Positions 11,800-22,855 of a DNA stretch of 64,000 bases are shown here, one piece after another. Both the position numbers and the translations under genes were made by a program. Each line of letters starts with the position of its first letter. The first letter of the stretch is position 1. Location of the stretch: the NCBI GenBank assembly GCA_021234155.1, contig JAJEKV010000010.1, positions 18,263,418 through 18,327,417 on the forward strand. The letters run 5' to 3'. This DNA is from Isoetes taiwanensis (Eukaryota > Streptophyta > Lycopodiopsida > Isoetales > Isoetaceae). The notes beneath the pieces were generated by a model that was not told the origin of the DNA, searched no databases, and saw only the letters and a program-made list of their open reading frames with translations.

Positions 11800-12940
11800 T
11801 CTTGGATGAAAGAGGCGCCTATTCTTCCAAGCTCATGAACCTTTAAATCATCATGACGAAGAAAGTTGCACCAATCCCCACCTGCAAAAGACATCCTGTT
11901 CTCGTTGAGGCTCAACCTGTCAAAAGTTCATATTGTGGGCAATTTGTAAGGATGACCCATGCATATGACTTATACTTTTACTCCATTACCATGTCCATCA
12001 TGCCACTCATGAGATGTAGCATAGATGTTGGATAATAGAGTGTATCTTTGAAGAGTCTCCACGTCCCAAAGAGAGAATGCTTCCAAGCTGCGTTTTTCCA
12101 CGCACCAAGTCATTGAGGACCACGGAAGAACCAAGCAAGCTTGTCCATGACATGGTTTGTATGCAAAAATGGCATCTCACAAATTGTATCCTCTGCCTCT
12201 TCGCGTGGACCTGCCGTCAAGATAATCAATGATGCGGTGATAACGCTCTAGAGATGGTGTAAGACTAAAGGCGCTACTTATCATGGCAAACAAATGGCTC
12301 CCAAATCTAATGCACCCGCATGGCCACATGCGAGAGAAGGCTTATAAAGCTAATACAGTTCGGCATGATGGCCTCCAATTGCATCTGCTGGAAAAAGTGT
12401 AATGCTTCAATGGACTTCCCATGCTGGGAAAATGCAGCAATCAAAGCATTCCAAGACATCACACATTGCCCATTTATTCTATCAAAAACATTTTGAGCAT
12501 CCTCTAGGCTTCTACTAGTTCCATACATATTAATGAGTGCAGTTGCAATGGCAATATCAGAGTGAACACCACATACAATAACTTGAGCATGCATGTGCTT
12601 CCCATTAGTTAGTAGTGCCCAGCCGGCACATACACAAATGATGTTCACCAACGTGACATTGTCTGGCTCGATGTGCTGCAACAACATCCACTTGTAAATT
12701 TCAAATGCTTCCTTCCCATGTTGTTCATACGCAGTAATCATTGCATTGCAAAGTATAACGTCCTTACTAATAATTTGATCATACATTTGTCGTGCATCTT
12801 TAAGATAACCACATCCATACATGTTAACCAGTGCAGTTCCAACAATGATGTCCGTTTCAAGTCCATTCTCAACAACCAGCTCAGATATTTTTATTCCTTC
12901 CATCAAAAAATCTACTGAAGAACAAGCTAATAACGAAGTT
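11800..12940 (-). pseudogene. PLS-type pentatricopeptide repeat (PPR) gene, truncated and frameshifted
   Basis: The longest open piece (12,307-12,906, extending in frame to about 12,938) holds two or more PPR motifs. Landmarks are DIIVGTALVNMYG, DARQMYDQIISKDVILCNAM, IAIATALINMYG and MSWNALIAAFSQHG, followed by MQLEAIMPNCISFISLLS. Below 12,307 the frame breaks, but shifted frames keep E-domain traces: TPSLERYHRIIDYLD, a piece like AEDTICEMPF, then SNIYATSHEWHD, ending near 11,800. An in-frame stop lies just upstream at about 12,941, so the N-terminal repeats are missing. The family makes organelle RNA-binding proteins for editing or splicing. This copy cannot encode a full protein. Neighbours are repeats. 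Confidence 0.85.
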
Positions 12941-13680
12941 TAAAGCATCATGTGTTAGATAACTATGAAAAACTTGGAGGCCAAAGGAGATTGGATGTTC
13001 TCCAAACAATATGGTTATGCAGCTCACCAGATGTAAAATGCAATGGCATTCAAATCTATTTCATTTTGAGGAAAGGAATAGATAGAATGAATTACTCTGC
13101 ACCTTCTAGTGCCCATTACCTGAAACTGCTCATTAACCTCATCTCGACAAAAGAGTAGACACTTCCATTGCAAGGCAAATCCAAAGTTGGACATCCTTTG
13201 CCATGACTTTCATGCGACAGAGCCTGATGATTCAATAAAATATAATGTTCAAAGGGTATAACAGACTGGTTGAATATGAAAAGCCTGACATGAAATATAG
13301 CAGGGAACATAATATAGACAGACTGGCATTAGTAGTAAAAAGAAATTTGTCCAAATAGAAGGATCTAAATGGGGAGCTTGAAGCTCAGTAAATTAAGCAT
13401 TGCTGCAAATTTGATTTTCAGAAGTATATGGGAGTTCAGTCTTTTATATAAAGCTTAGAGGTGTCGTAAGTGCACCTGCAACAACCTTGAAAAACGTAAA
13501 GCGCCTACCTAAAGCATAAACCAGATAAAGAGAGCAATGGCAGGATTCAAAGTTAGGTTCCATGCTTTTTGCATATATGCATCTTTAAGATAGAATCAAT
13601 CTGCAGAAGCCAAAATCAATGTGCAGCAGCAAAGCTATGGATTAGATCTTAGTCAAGCATTTCACAAACCTTAAACCTTA
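12941..13680. other. Unassigned spacer
   Basis: Nothing recognised upstream of the PPR pseudogene. The 13,116-13,310 minus-strand frame has no PPR signature. Confidence 0.4.
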
Positions 13681-13684
13681 TAGT

Positions 13685-13978
13685 ATTTTGTAAACCTTAA
13701 TATATAGTACACAAAAACTTGTACAGGCATACCCCACAAACGAGGATCGCTATATACGGTCCAGATCTTGGAATAAAGGGCAAATATGCCCATCCGACAG
13801 CTCTTGTTGCCCTACGTAACCCCCCGTGTGAATATGCACCCAAACCAAAGGGGGTTTCAGGGGGATTGTAATTTAAAAATGTTAGATGCAATGGTTTAAT
13901 GGTTTAAGTTAATTTAATGATAGTTATGTGTTGGTTGTTGTATTAAAAAAATTTTTGGGCCCTTCGGGCCCTTAGGGA
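13685..13978 (-). mobile_element. Partial copy (one arm plus internal part) of the MITE-like family of 45-46 kb
   Basis: Reversed, this stretch matches the left half of the element at 45,326-45,711. It has ACCATTGCATCT, then AATCCCCCTGAAACCCCCTT, then GGGTGCATATTCACACGGGG, then GAGCTG.CGGATGGGCATAT and CTGTACAAGTTTTTGT. The second inverted arm is absent. It extends past the arm through a run of A/T next to GGGCCCGAAGGGCCC. Confidence 0.75.
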
Positions 13979-15590
13979 AACAAAGAGATGCAACATGTCT
14001 TGTGTAGAAAAATATTGATGACATTAAACATAAGAAAAGTTCAACGGAACAAACATAAGAAAAGTGCAATGGAACATAGCAACTTTAGAATATGGGGCTT
14101 CTTCCAAAGCCATAGTGCCTATATCTTGTCAAAACTATACCACCTGTATGTTTGACAAATAAGGATGAGATACCATAGGACCATAGGAATCGATATTGCA
14201 ACCACCATAGATTGCAACCACCATAGATGGTGAAGCTTCAAATTTGATGTTTAAAGAACAAATAGGGACTTCAAACCAATGCATCCTTGCAAAATAGTAG
14301 TGCTTAAATCTTGCCAAACCATACCAGCTATATCTTCATCAAATAAGGATGAGGTACTACACAAATTGATATTGCAACATACAAATAATATTGATGAGGT
14401 ACGGACAGTAATAATGCCTTTGCCCAACATATCCCCTTTTTAAAATGCCATGTAATATATCTGGGGCATAGAAGATTTCTTGATATACATGTTTCACCAT
14501 GAACACATGTTTAAAAAATAACGAAAGAGTTAAAACCTTGCTTGACATGCGAATGCGAATGGTCGAAAAAAGCGGCCAGATTGAAATCTGCTTGTGAATT
14601 TATGCAACTAAAGCAAAGAACATGATCTACGTACATAACAGGCAACAAAAGGGTAACTCATACCATTTTCATTCACGAAAGTTATTGCTCGAGTTCCAGT
14701 TGTAGCCTCTTTATTCCTTCTATGAATTATATTAATCTGCCAAAGCTAGTATAGCACCAAGGTATCCCAAAATCTAACATGCAGATTCATGGAACTTCCG
14801 TGCATGCACCTCTACTGCAACAATACTTGGAATATTGGGCAAATATGCATTGCATACTAAACTTGCTCAGATTTTAGCATCATTGAAGAATAAGCTGGAG
14901 AAGACTCTGTCTCATTACCAAGCGACAATCTGCAACTGTACAACAAGTTTCAGATTTAGAACTCATTGTATCTATGAGCAGTATCCTTCATATGCCCGCT
15001 TCTTTGATATTCTGCAATGATTTGCAATGCTCTTAGTAGTGCAATGATTTCTGCAAGATAGCCACAAGCGTAATGGCAAACTGAGGAAACAATGGATCAA
15101 TGGCAGCATGAAACATGTGGAGCTACCTGCAACAACATATATTAGATGCTTTCAAAAATGCTGCAACAAATCATGCTTACTGGAAAATGATGAATGATAG
15201 CGGATGGTGAAATTATTTGAAGAAAGTGGCATTACAGAAAGTTCTTAAAAAAGGACCTACCTATCTGGAAAAGAGGCTGAGGGGGATAAAATTTTGAAAC
15301 TATTAAGACCTCATCTTTTGCTGAGAGGATAAAATGGTACAGAAACCTCTTCCTAAATTAACAACAAAAGAACCACCTGAATTTTTTCTTTCCCTTTTTG
15401 CATTGTTTTGGCTTCGCTTTTACATTGCTGTGCTTATATACAAGGCTTTGTACTTCTTCTGGACCACAAGAAGCTATGTCACGATAGATTAATGGTTCGA
15501 AGGCGCATCTGCATCAAATGCTACTCAGTCATTTGCATAACATGAAATCGTTCAGAAGGAGCTATATACCATACAACAGCATTAACCAAC
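13979..15590. other. Unassigned spacer below the ferrochelatase exons
   Basis: I searched the minus strand for the next ferrochelatase exon and found none that was convincing. A 25-base near-duplicate (GATTGCAACCACCATAGAT) occurs at 14,190-14,228. No other gene or element was recognised. Confidence 0.4.
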
Positions 15591-16331
15591 CTGTTTATGT
15601 TCAGAAGGAGAACCAGCCATGGCACCCACATGTGGAGGGGCTTCAATAACTGCATCTGCCAAGTCAGCAATGAATGTTGGCTCACAACCAAAAGCGGGCC
15701 CCAGTTCTTTATTCCTGATTCAAGGGCAAGCTCTCGATAATCCATATCAATCTCCTCCAACGTTTCAATGTGCTCACTGACAAAGCTGCCAATTAAAAAT
15801 AGAATAAGATAAGATTCGAAGCTTTGATAATTTGCACTAGAAGTTCTCACACAAACACAAAGGGCTTCTTATAAACACATAAGAATCTCATCTTAACAGC
15901 TCACACCTACAACTATCATCTAACAACAATTACGCAGACATCCAACACAATATGATCCCAGGCTTAGCATCCAAATCTTTGTCTAACACTCAAGAGCACC
16001 TCTATGCTTTTAAAGAAATTACCTGATGGGAACTGCAAGAAGACTTTCAATGCCTTCCTTTGCCAGCTCTTTGATTTTCTCATCTGTATATGGTTTCAAC
16101 CATTTAACTGGCCCTACTCGATTCTGCATTTAATAATTCTGGTCGAATATGCACTTAATCATTATCAAGTTCCTTACCTGATAAGCTAAAGTGTGCTTAG
16201 ATTTGACTCCCTGATATTTTAACTCTTTCATAATAATGTGTACACACTCTTCCATTTCTGTACGGTATGGATCTCCAGCCTTCTCAACATAAGATACAGG
16301 TACGCCATGGGCACTGAAGAAAGATGTCCAC
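15591..16331 (-). pseudogene. Ferrochelatase, three consecutive exons of the C-terminal half, with frame damage
   Basis: Ferrochelatase inserts iron into protoporphyrin IX, the last step of haem synthesis, in plastids or mitochondria. Three minus-strand exons with GT/AG borders are visible. Exon a (16,178-16,331) has [20 protein letters not shown] and ends KHTLAYQ. Exon b (16,023-16,123) has [20 protein letters not shown] to LLAVPIS. Exon c (15,591-15,785) has [19 protein letters not shown] then ESGIKNWG. In exon c about 7 bases are missing near 15,698-15,704, where family members have Arg-Val after NWG. The frame resumes as [20 protein letters not shown] in another phase. In exon a one extra T before FFSAHG is likely. 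The N-terminal half and C-terminus were not found. Fused upstream to a DDB1 fragment. Confidence 0.88.
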
Positions 16332-16336
16332 CTGAA

Positions 16337-16531
16337 GAAGGGGCACATGTGATTGACTTCCTTTAGATTAACACTACTGTAAAGCAGCTTCTTATTGCTG
16401 CTATAAATCACAGTTGGCCTGTCTGTTGCTCCGAAGGATATCTTTTTCCTATCTGATAGAAGTCCCGTATCAACATCAACAATGAAATTGAATAGATGGC
16501 CATCTCCAAGAGCACATAGAAGATAAGGCAC
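16337..16531 (-). pseudogene. DDB1 (damaged-DNA-binding protein 1) exon fragment, internally deleted and fused to ferrochelatase
   Basis: The minus strand reads, after a TTGCAG acceptor, [16 protein letters not shown], then [11 protein letters not shown], then [17 protein letters not shown] and [12 protein letters not shown]. This is the well-conserved beta-propeller segment of DDB1, the CUL4 ubiquitin-ligase adaptor. Compared with the family, about 22-24 residues between KKIS and DRPT are missing without a frame break. Straight after MCPF the sequence passes, over five bases, into ferrochelatase exon a in the same open frame (16,130-16,537). A weak trace of the preceding DDB1 exon end (FEG) lies near 16,553. 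It is not a working gene by itself. Confidence 0.85.
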
Positions 16532-16721
16532 CTGCAACGTGACAGAAAAATTCCTTCAAAATCTAACAGAAACCCTATTTCGGGGCTTCCAATTTTGTTC
16601 ATCTGCCAGAGGCCCGCCGTATTGATCATCATGCCATTCGAGCCGGAAAATCAAGGGCACCCTAAAATACCCCGTGGAAGAGTGGAAGGAACCCTAAAGC
16701 AAAACCTCTCGAGATTTGCAT
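16532..16721. other. Short flank between DDB1 fragment and Gypsy insertion
   Basis: It may be an intron or a decayed DDB1 exon end. No clear coding signal past the possible FEG end. The Gypsy element starts after the GCCAT at 16,722-16,726. Confidence 0.4.
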
Positions 16722-16726
16722 GCCAT

Positions 16727-18371
16727 TGTGACGCTCCCTGCTAAACATACGGCGCCCAGCCGTATACCCGGCAGGAAATCCCCCATCCGGCTCAGCAACC
16801 GCATGGGCCCTTCGTCTACCCCGCACTCTCGAGGTGACTCTTAGTGCGGGGAGGGAACACGAAGGTGTCTTGCGCGCCCTTCCCCCATGGGCTCCTATAA
16901 CAGCGGAAGCGACAACACGTCAGAACTAGCATAAAACATATACAAATACTACCTCGGAGGGTAGTGCATCGCACATAAACCAATGCATAGATGATAATCA
17001 CGACTCATAAAACAGGAGAGCTCCTACCCCGGCTCAGACTCGTAAGGAGGGTGACTGACCGGCTAGGCCTCAAGATAGAGCAGACCGAGTCATGGCGATG
17101 GCGAGGGCTGGCATAGAACAATGGCTAGGGTTGACCACTCCATCCGCCCCTCCTGTGCATACTTTGCAGATGGGCTAGATCAGGCTCTGACAGGACTCTA
17201 GCCTTCCGGATACGCAATCCCATGGCATCACCCATCGGGACTACTCCAGGTTGCATCTCCCTGGTCCGATGAGGCAGGAAGGGTTGCATCTCCCCTTCCC
17301 AGGGTCTAGAGGTGCCGTGGGCGGCTAGAGAATCGTGGCGACACACGATTCGTACCCGACTGAACCCCCCAAAACGAGAGCCAAGCCAACACTTGCAGCT
17401 CCCGAGAGGCAGGGCAACACCATTGCCCCAGGAGGTGTCGGACCCATGCTCGGCCCACACGAGGTGACCGACCATAAGCCTAGCCCACTATGGGATCCCC
17501 CGAAGCCCCCACTCGGCAGGGATCCTCCCTCCACTTTCCCTCTAGCCCCTCATTATCCGGTGAGTCATACCATAGCCTCAATAGCCTGGTGGGCTCCTAT
17601 GCACAGGCCGCAACTAATAGGAACTAAGGGATCTACTCTAGGAGCATACTACATATGGCCCTAGGTCTCTACCCCCCTTCCCAATACAAGAGGAGCAAAC
17701 ATGATCAACCAATCATCACATAATCATCACATCATGAGAGTAATCATAAGAAGAACATCTTAACCTAATCATACAACTAACTAATAGTTAGGGTTCCTTG
17801 ATTAGGGTTCAAGATGTTGAATATGGGTTCTAGGATGGCTCTACTCTAGATACAAAATACTAGCACATCTGGAATGCTAATCCCAGATGAGCTATCACAA
17901 CTACTATCCTACATACCTGCTCCTGATGCTCTCCCTCCAGTCCCCTGGCCTCCATGGTCTTCGCTCACAAGTCTGTTGTTCCTACTCCAAGAACGGGTCT
18001 ACCCCTCGGCCACAGCTCTTGCACCAGCCTATGCCATTGAGCCAGGTTCAAACGGGGTTTCGAACAAGTAGGTGAGTCTCGGGGTGCTAGGGCTGGAAAG
18101 AGGTCTAGGGTTAGGGTTTATGCCTATATAAGTTAGGTCCACCTAGGGTGCCACGTGGCACCAATCGGGTGAGTCCTGTGTGGCGGTGCCCCAATAGGTT
18201 AAGGCCACGTGGATAATGGTCTAAGCCTATGGTTGGCTAAGTTATGAGAATAACTTAGCCATGCCCCTTAGTGCCACAATCTATGGTATACAAGGCTATA
18301 AGGATAGACTTGTATGGTGACGGATCCAGGAATATACGTATTTATGGCGTATATTCCCCTGGACCGTCACA
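16727..18371 (-). repeat. 3' LTR of the Gypsy element
   Basis: Direct copy of 28,210-29,856. The differences are mostly small indels in GC-rich stretches, for example around 17,320-17,370 and 17,935-18,060. Confidence 0.95.
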
Positions 18372-18385
18372 TTCTCCCCCCCTTA
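18372..18385 (-). other. Polypurine tract
   Basis: Minus strand reads AAGGGGGGGAGAAT directly against the LTR. This is the expected plus-strand primer for reverse transcription. Confidence 0.88.
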
Positions 18386-19230
18386 GGACAATGCTGTCCT
18401 CAGCATTGCGCTAAGGTGACGAACCTACCTTATGCCTGCAAAACAACAACATGTCCTAAGCTTTAGCTTAGCTTAGCAATCAAGTTTTTATTAGTTCAAG
18501 TCAAAATTTTAGGCCATATTTGTACTTATACAAAATTATATAGCCTTAACATCGTTATTTCTTATAATAATTCAAAATACTATTATAAGAGTTATTAGGG
18601 TTCATAATCTAATTATGGCTCCCCCTATCTTCTCGTAACGCGCTCCTCGTTGAAGTCCTCCTTCTACTTGCCTGCAAAAGGAGCACATTACGTTAGTTTA
18701 GTTAATAATTTGTGGTTTTAGGGGACCACCCCCCTTACCTCCTTGAGCCGAACTACTGGCTCAAGGTTGTCCTACTACCCTGCCCAAGATCATGGCCCTT
18801 TCGGATTTGAGCTTAGGGATCATTTAAGATGCTCCCATCATTGCCCATGATCGAGTGCTACCTTGTACACGATCCCCCCCGGATCGAGTACACCCCAGTG
18901 CATCATGCCCCGAGGGTTTCAGCTAGGGAACGTCTCACGATCCCATCATCGCGCATGATCACTTAAGCTTCACCATGACCCTCCTACGGCCGGTGTGCAT
19001 GCCGCATCGTGGCATAGAGATCATCCGATCGATGTCCCATCATTGCCCACCATGCCTCATTCCTCACTTTCGCATGACCCTAATGGTCATGCGCACCTCT
19101 TGGTGCGCGTGTGGCCTAGAGAATGCCCTAAAGGCGATCCCATCATCGCCCACACGATCAAGGTTACGGCACATGCACCCTCCTAACTAGAATGCATGCG
19201 CCCGCTCAAGGCTAACTATCGACATACTAG
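18386..19230 (-). other. 3' untranslated part of the Gypsy element with a repeated motif
   Basis: It lies between the integrase stop and the polypurine tract. The word CCCATCATNGCCCA/CGCATGATC recurs at about 18,836, 18,941, 19,036 and 19,139, roughly every 100 bases. The plus-strand frames at 18,975-19,190 are incidental. Confidence 0.6.
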
Positions 19231-20810
19231 CTAACCACCTGGCAAGTCGGGGTCGACCAAGTCGGAGACGACTCGCCCATCAAACTCCTTCATAAACTCT
19301 GGGTATTGCTTCTCCAAATCTTGCTTCAATACCCATGTCGCATTTTCCACGGGTAAGTGCTTCCACTTAACCAAATATTGGAGGAATCGAGACCTCCTAG
19401 TCTTCTTGAATGACTTATCAAGAAGTAACTTCGCCACTATTTCTACTAGCTCCTCCGTCATTTCCAACAAGGTTGGAGTATCCAAAACCTCCTCGTGGTT
19501 AGGATTGTGCCTTTTTAATAAACTTACGTGGAAGACCTTGTGGACCTTAAGATGGGCTGGAAGATCCAACCTATAGGCTTGAGAGCCCACTCTCTCTAAA
19601 ATCTTGAACGGCCCAGCCCACCTAGGGGCAAGCTTCTTGCAGCTCCCAATCCAGCAGCTTGGCTTGCTTCACCTTGATCTTCAACCAAACGGTGTCTTCC
19701 CACCCTAAACTCCCCTTACGGTCCTGGCTTGTCAGGCTACACTCTTTCTGCCGACTTCTTGCTGCCAATAAATAACCCCTTACTTCCTCTACTAGTCTTT
19801 TGCATGTCTCCTAACATCTGGCTGGGACACTTCTACCTTGGACACGAGGATTGTGCGTGTATCCGGGTTAAGCACGGTACCCAGTAATTCACCATGAAAG
19901 GAGACATCTGAGATGACTCCTGCTTGGCACTGTTGTAGGCGAATTCCACCAAGTGGATGTACTCATCCCACTTGGACTGCTTGTTCCACACATAGCTTCG
20001 AAGCATGTCTTCAATGATCCGATTGGTCCTTTCCGGCCCGCCATCCGTTTGAGGATGATCGCCGTACTCATGGAGAGCTTCGTGCGGATGGTGCTAAAGA
20101 GATCCCCGCCAAAAGGCACTCATGAACTTAGAATCTCTATCGGATATTATCTCCCGGGCATGCCATGGAGTCTAAAAATCTCCCTTACAAATAACTTGGC
20201 AGTGTCTAATGCGGTGTCCGTCGTCTTGCAAGGCACGAAATGTGCCATCTTAGATAACTTATCTACGACAACCATCAATGCATCCTTGCCTCGAAGAGTT
20301 CTAGGGAGTCCCCGTGATGAAATCCATGCTTATGACCTCCCACTTTGCATTTGGCACCCCAATGGCTCTAAAGCACCGAATCGAAGTTGCTCCGCCTTGG
20401 TCTGCTGGCGACATAACGGCAATCCCGAATATATGCAGCTATCGCCTCTTCATTCCCGGCCGTAAAGTAACTACTTGAATCTTGAAATAGGTCTTCATGA
20501 AGCCAAAGATGCCCGCTATTGGGCTGTTATGTGTGTCATGAAGAATTAACTTCCTTACCCCCGAAGATTCGGGCACACACAACTTATGCTTGTGGTACAA
20601 CAGGTTGCCTTCCTTTTTAAAATGCTTGAAGGCTTCCCGCTCCTTTGTATGCGATTCCGGCTTCCTTGGAGAGGCTTTCTCACACCTCCTTGAAGTCCAC
20701 ATCGGTTGGCAAGGACTCCTCAATCTTCTTGCCAAACTCACTGAAAGAGTGGAAATCGCATTACAATGCGTCCTTGTCTCAAATGGCCTCCTAGAGAGGG
20801 GCATCATGCT
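19231..20810 (-). pseudogene. Gypsy integrase with C-terminal chromodomain, frameshifted
   Basis: Integrase joins the DNA copy to the host chromosome. In reading order: a zinc-binding segment ending HDTHNSPIAGIFGFMKTY (20,439-20,807); a catalytic core with SMDFITG, then [20 protein letters not shown] (about 20,225-20,370), [18 protein letters not shown] (about 20,100-20,150) and HPQTDGGPERTNRIIEDML (about 20,000-20,060); then the open piece 19,231-19,590. The last has SQAYRLDLPAHLKVHKVFHV, the canonical C-terminal integrase box, followed by a chromodomain (YLVKWKHLPVENATW). Several frameshifts separate these pieces. The chromodomain places the element in the chromovirus branch, whose chromodomains can direct insertion to marked chromatin. 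Confidence 0.9.
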
Positions 20811-21433
20811 ACAACATTAAGCTTACCAAAGCTTATATATAATATCAAAATCGCACTCCTCAAGGAATTCCATCCACCTCCTTTGCCTTAAGTTGAGGAG
20901 TGGGGGGTGAAAAGATACCGAAGGCTCGTGTGATCGCAGATCTAACCTGAAACTTCCTTCCCAAAAAATAATGCCTCCATATCCTCAATGCCCCGACAAT
21001 GGCTAGGAGCTCCTGATCATGGGTTGGGTAGCGTTGCTCGGCGTTCATCTTCTTTGAGTCGTAGGCTTACTACCCTTCCTTCTTGCATCAAGACTCCTTG
21101 TTGCTATCTTGCTTGCATCTGTTGCTATCAACTTATCCTTACTGATGCGGGAGAACAAGCACCGTGCTGTTGTTAAGGCCTCTTTAAGCTTCTCAAAAGA
21201 AGCTTGGACTTTCTAACCAATGGCTAGCCCAATCCTTAATCTTCTTGGCCTTAGTGAGGTCCGGACGGAGGGGACGCCCACTTAGCAAAGTCCTTCACGA
21301 ACTTTCTCAGAGTATCCCGCCAACCCGAAAAGCTTCTTACTTCTGCCACATTCCTTGGAGCTGGCCAATCAACTATTGCCTCAATCTTAGATGGATCTGT
21401 GGAGATTCCTCGGATGTTACTACATGCCCCAAA
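20811..21433 (-). pseudogene. Gypsy RNase H region, frameshifted
   Basis: Minus strand shows QRYPTHDQELLAIVGALRIW then HYFLGRKFQV (20,930-21,048), the RNase H/connection box of Gypsy pol that degrades RNA in the RNA-DNA hybrid. The stretch up to the reverse transcriptase piece is broken into short frames on that strand. Confidence 0.8.
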
Positions 21434-22855
21434 TTACTCCACCCTACCACATGTTGCGAAGTGGCACTTAGAGAGCTTCCCATACAACCGATGACGTCTC
21501 AACTTTTCCAACACTTTCCTGAGATGCTGACAATGCTCTTCAAGGGACTTGCTGTAGATTAGGATGTCGTCGAAGAAGACAATAACAAACTCATCCAAGA
21601 AGTCTCTGAAGATATCGTTCATGAGGCGCATAAACGTTGCGGGAGCGTTCGACAATCCAAAGGGCATTACTGTAAACTCAAAATGACCATACTGCGTTCT
21701 GAAAGCAGTCTTATGGATGTCCTCTTCCTTTATTCTTATCTGATGGTATCCTGATCTTAAATCAATCTTAGAGAATACCTTTGCTCCTTGTAGCTGATCC
21801 ATTAGGTCATCCGCCCTTGGCAATGCATATTTATTCTTTATCGTCTGCTTATTAAGCTGGCGATAGTCTATGCACATTCTTAAGCTTCCATCTTTCTTCT
21901 TGACAAAGAGTATAGGTGCTCCGAAAGGAGACACACTTGCTCTTATAAATCCAAGCTCTAGCAATTCTTGAAGCTGCTTCTTGAGCTCAATCAATTCTGG
22001 GGTGCTCATTCTATATGGTGCCTTACTGGTAGGCTTCGCATCCGGAGCCAATGTGATCTCACATTCTACACCCCTATAAGGTGGCAGCTGCCGGATTTCA
22101 TCCGGGAATACATCCTTGAACTCTGAAATAAGCCTTGCTATCTGCCTGGGCAGCTGCTTTCCCTTTGTGTCACTTCCATCCTGCTTGCCTGGCTCAACTG
22201 ATTCCATCCTCAAGATGTAGTCCACCTTATTCCTTTCTATACTCTTCCTTAGCTGCTTCAAAGAAATACACTGCATGGGAGAATCTAGCTTCTTACCTTT
22301 CACTATCAACTTGCTGCCGTCTGGTGCCGTCATGGTGACTTCATTCCGGTCGCAATCAATCATGGCTTTGGCTGGCTTCAAAAATTCCATCCCCACTATC
22401 AAATCATATCTTCCGATGTCCATGACTTCTGCTCCCATCGGCCACTTAGCCCCACTAAGGTCTATGTCAAAGGTGATCCTCCTCCCCTTAGTGTGCCGAA
22501 TGGCGCCGATGGCCATAGCTACTGGCCTTGGCTTAGACTTCAATACCTTATTCTTCATTAGAGCAGCCAATCTAGGAGATGCAAAATTATGAGAGCTACC
22601 TGTATCTATGAGGACTACATAAGGATTACTATCTATGATCCCATCAGCCGCGATGACAGTTGACTGATTCTCTATCTCCTCTGACTCAATGTTTGCACAT
22701 ATGTGACACTCACCATCTATGAAGTCGTGGCCCTCCTGCTGGTCATCGTCCTCGTCCGGCTTCGTTGGGGAGTCCCAGTCAAGAGTTACGCCAAAGCCGA
22801 CATAGCGAAATGGACAATCATGTGTCCGGTGCCACGGCTGGAAGCACCGAAGCAT
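21434..22855 (-). CDS. Gypsy pol: zinc knuckle end, aspartic protease and reverse transcriptase (473 residues open)
   Basis: The frame opens inside the gag zinc knuckle ([14 protein letters not shown], residues 3-16). A retropepsin follows with [14 protein letters not shown] (about 79-92). The reverse transcriptase starts with [20 protein letters not shown], followed by [40 protein letters not shown] and the catalytic FFDDILIYS (about 430-438). The frame ends shortly after (KLSKCHF), where a frameshift cuts the link to RNase H. The ATG used for the start is only the first in the open frame. The protein was probably made as a gag-pol fusion. It is the longest intact piece of the element. Confidence 0.93.
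   Translation of the reverse strand: MLRCFQPWHRTHDCPFRYVGFGVTLDWDSPTKPDEDDDQQEGHDFIDGECHICANIESEEIENQSTVIAADGIIDSNPYVVLIDTGSSHNFASPRLAALMKNKVLKSKPRPVAMAIGAIRHTKGRRITFDIDLSGAKWPMGAEVMDIGRYDLIVGMEFLKPAKAMIDCDRNEVTMTAPDGSKLIVKGKKLDSPMQCISLKQLRKSIERNKVDYILRMESVEPGKQDGSDTKGKQLPRQIARLISEFKDVFPDEIRQLPPYRGVECEITLAPDAKPTSKAPYRMSTPELIELKKQLQELLELGFIRASVSPFGAPILFVKKKDGSLRMCIDYRQLNKQTIKNKYALPRADDLMDQLQGAKVFSKIDLRSGYHQIRIKEEDIHKTAFRTQYGHFEFTVMPFGLSNAPATFMRLMNDIFRDFLDEFVIVFFDDILIYSKSLEEHCQHLRKVLEKLRRHRLYGKLSKCHFATCGRVE

Noticed and set aside
15591-16331. Working ferrochelatase gene
   Set aside because: Only the C-terminal half is present, with a frame-breaking loss, and a DDB1 piece takes the place of upstream exons.
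17125-17664. Proline/glycine-rich frames of about 110 residues on both strands
   Set aside because: They lie in the Gypsy LTR and recur in the other LTR at 28.7-29.1 kb with frame changes; no motif.
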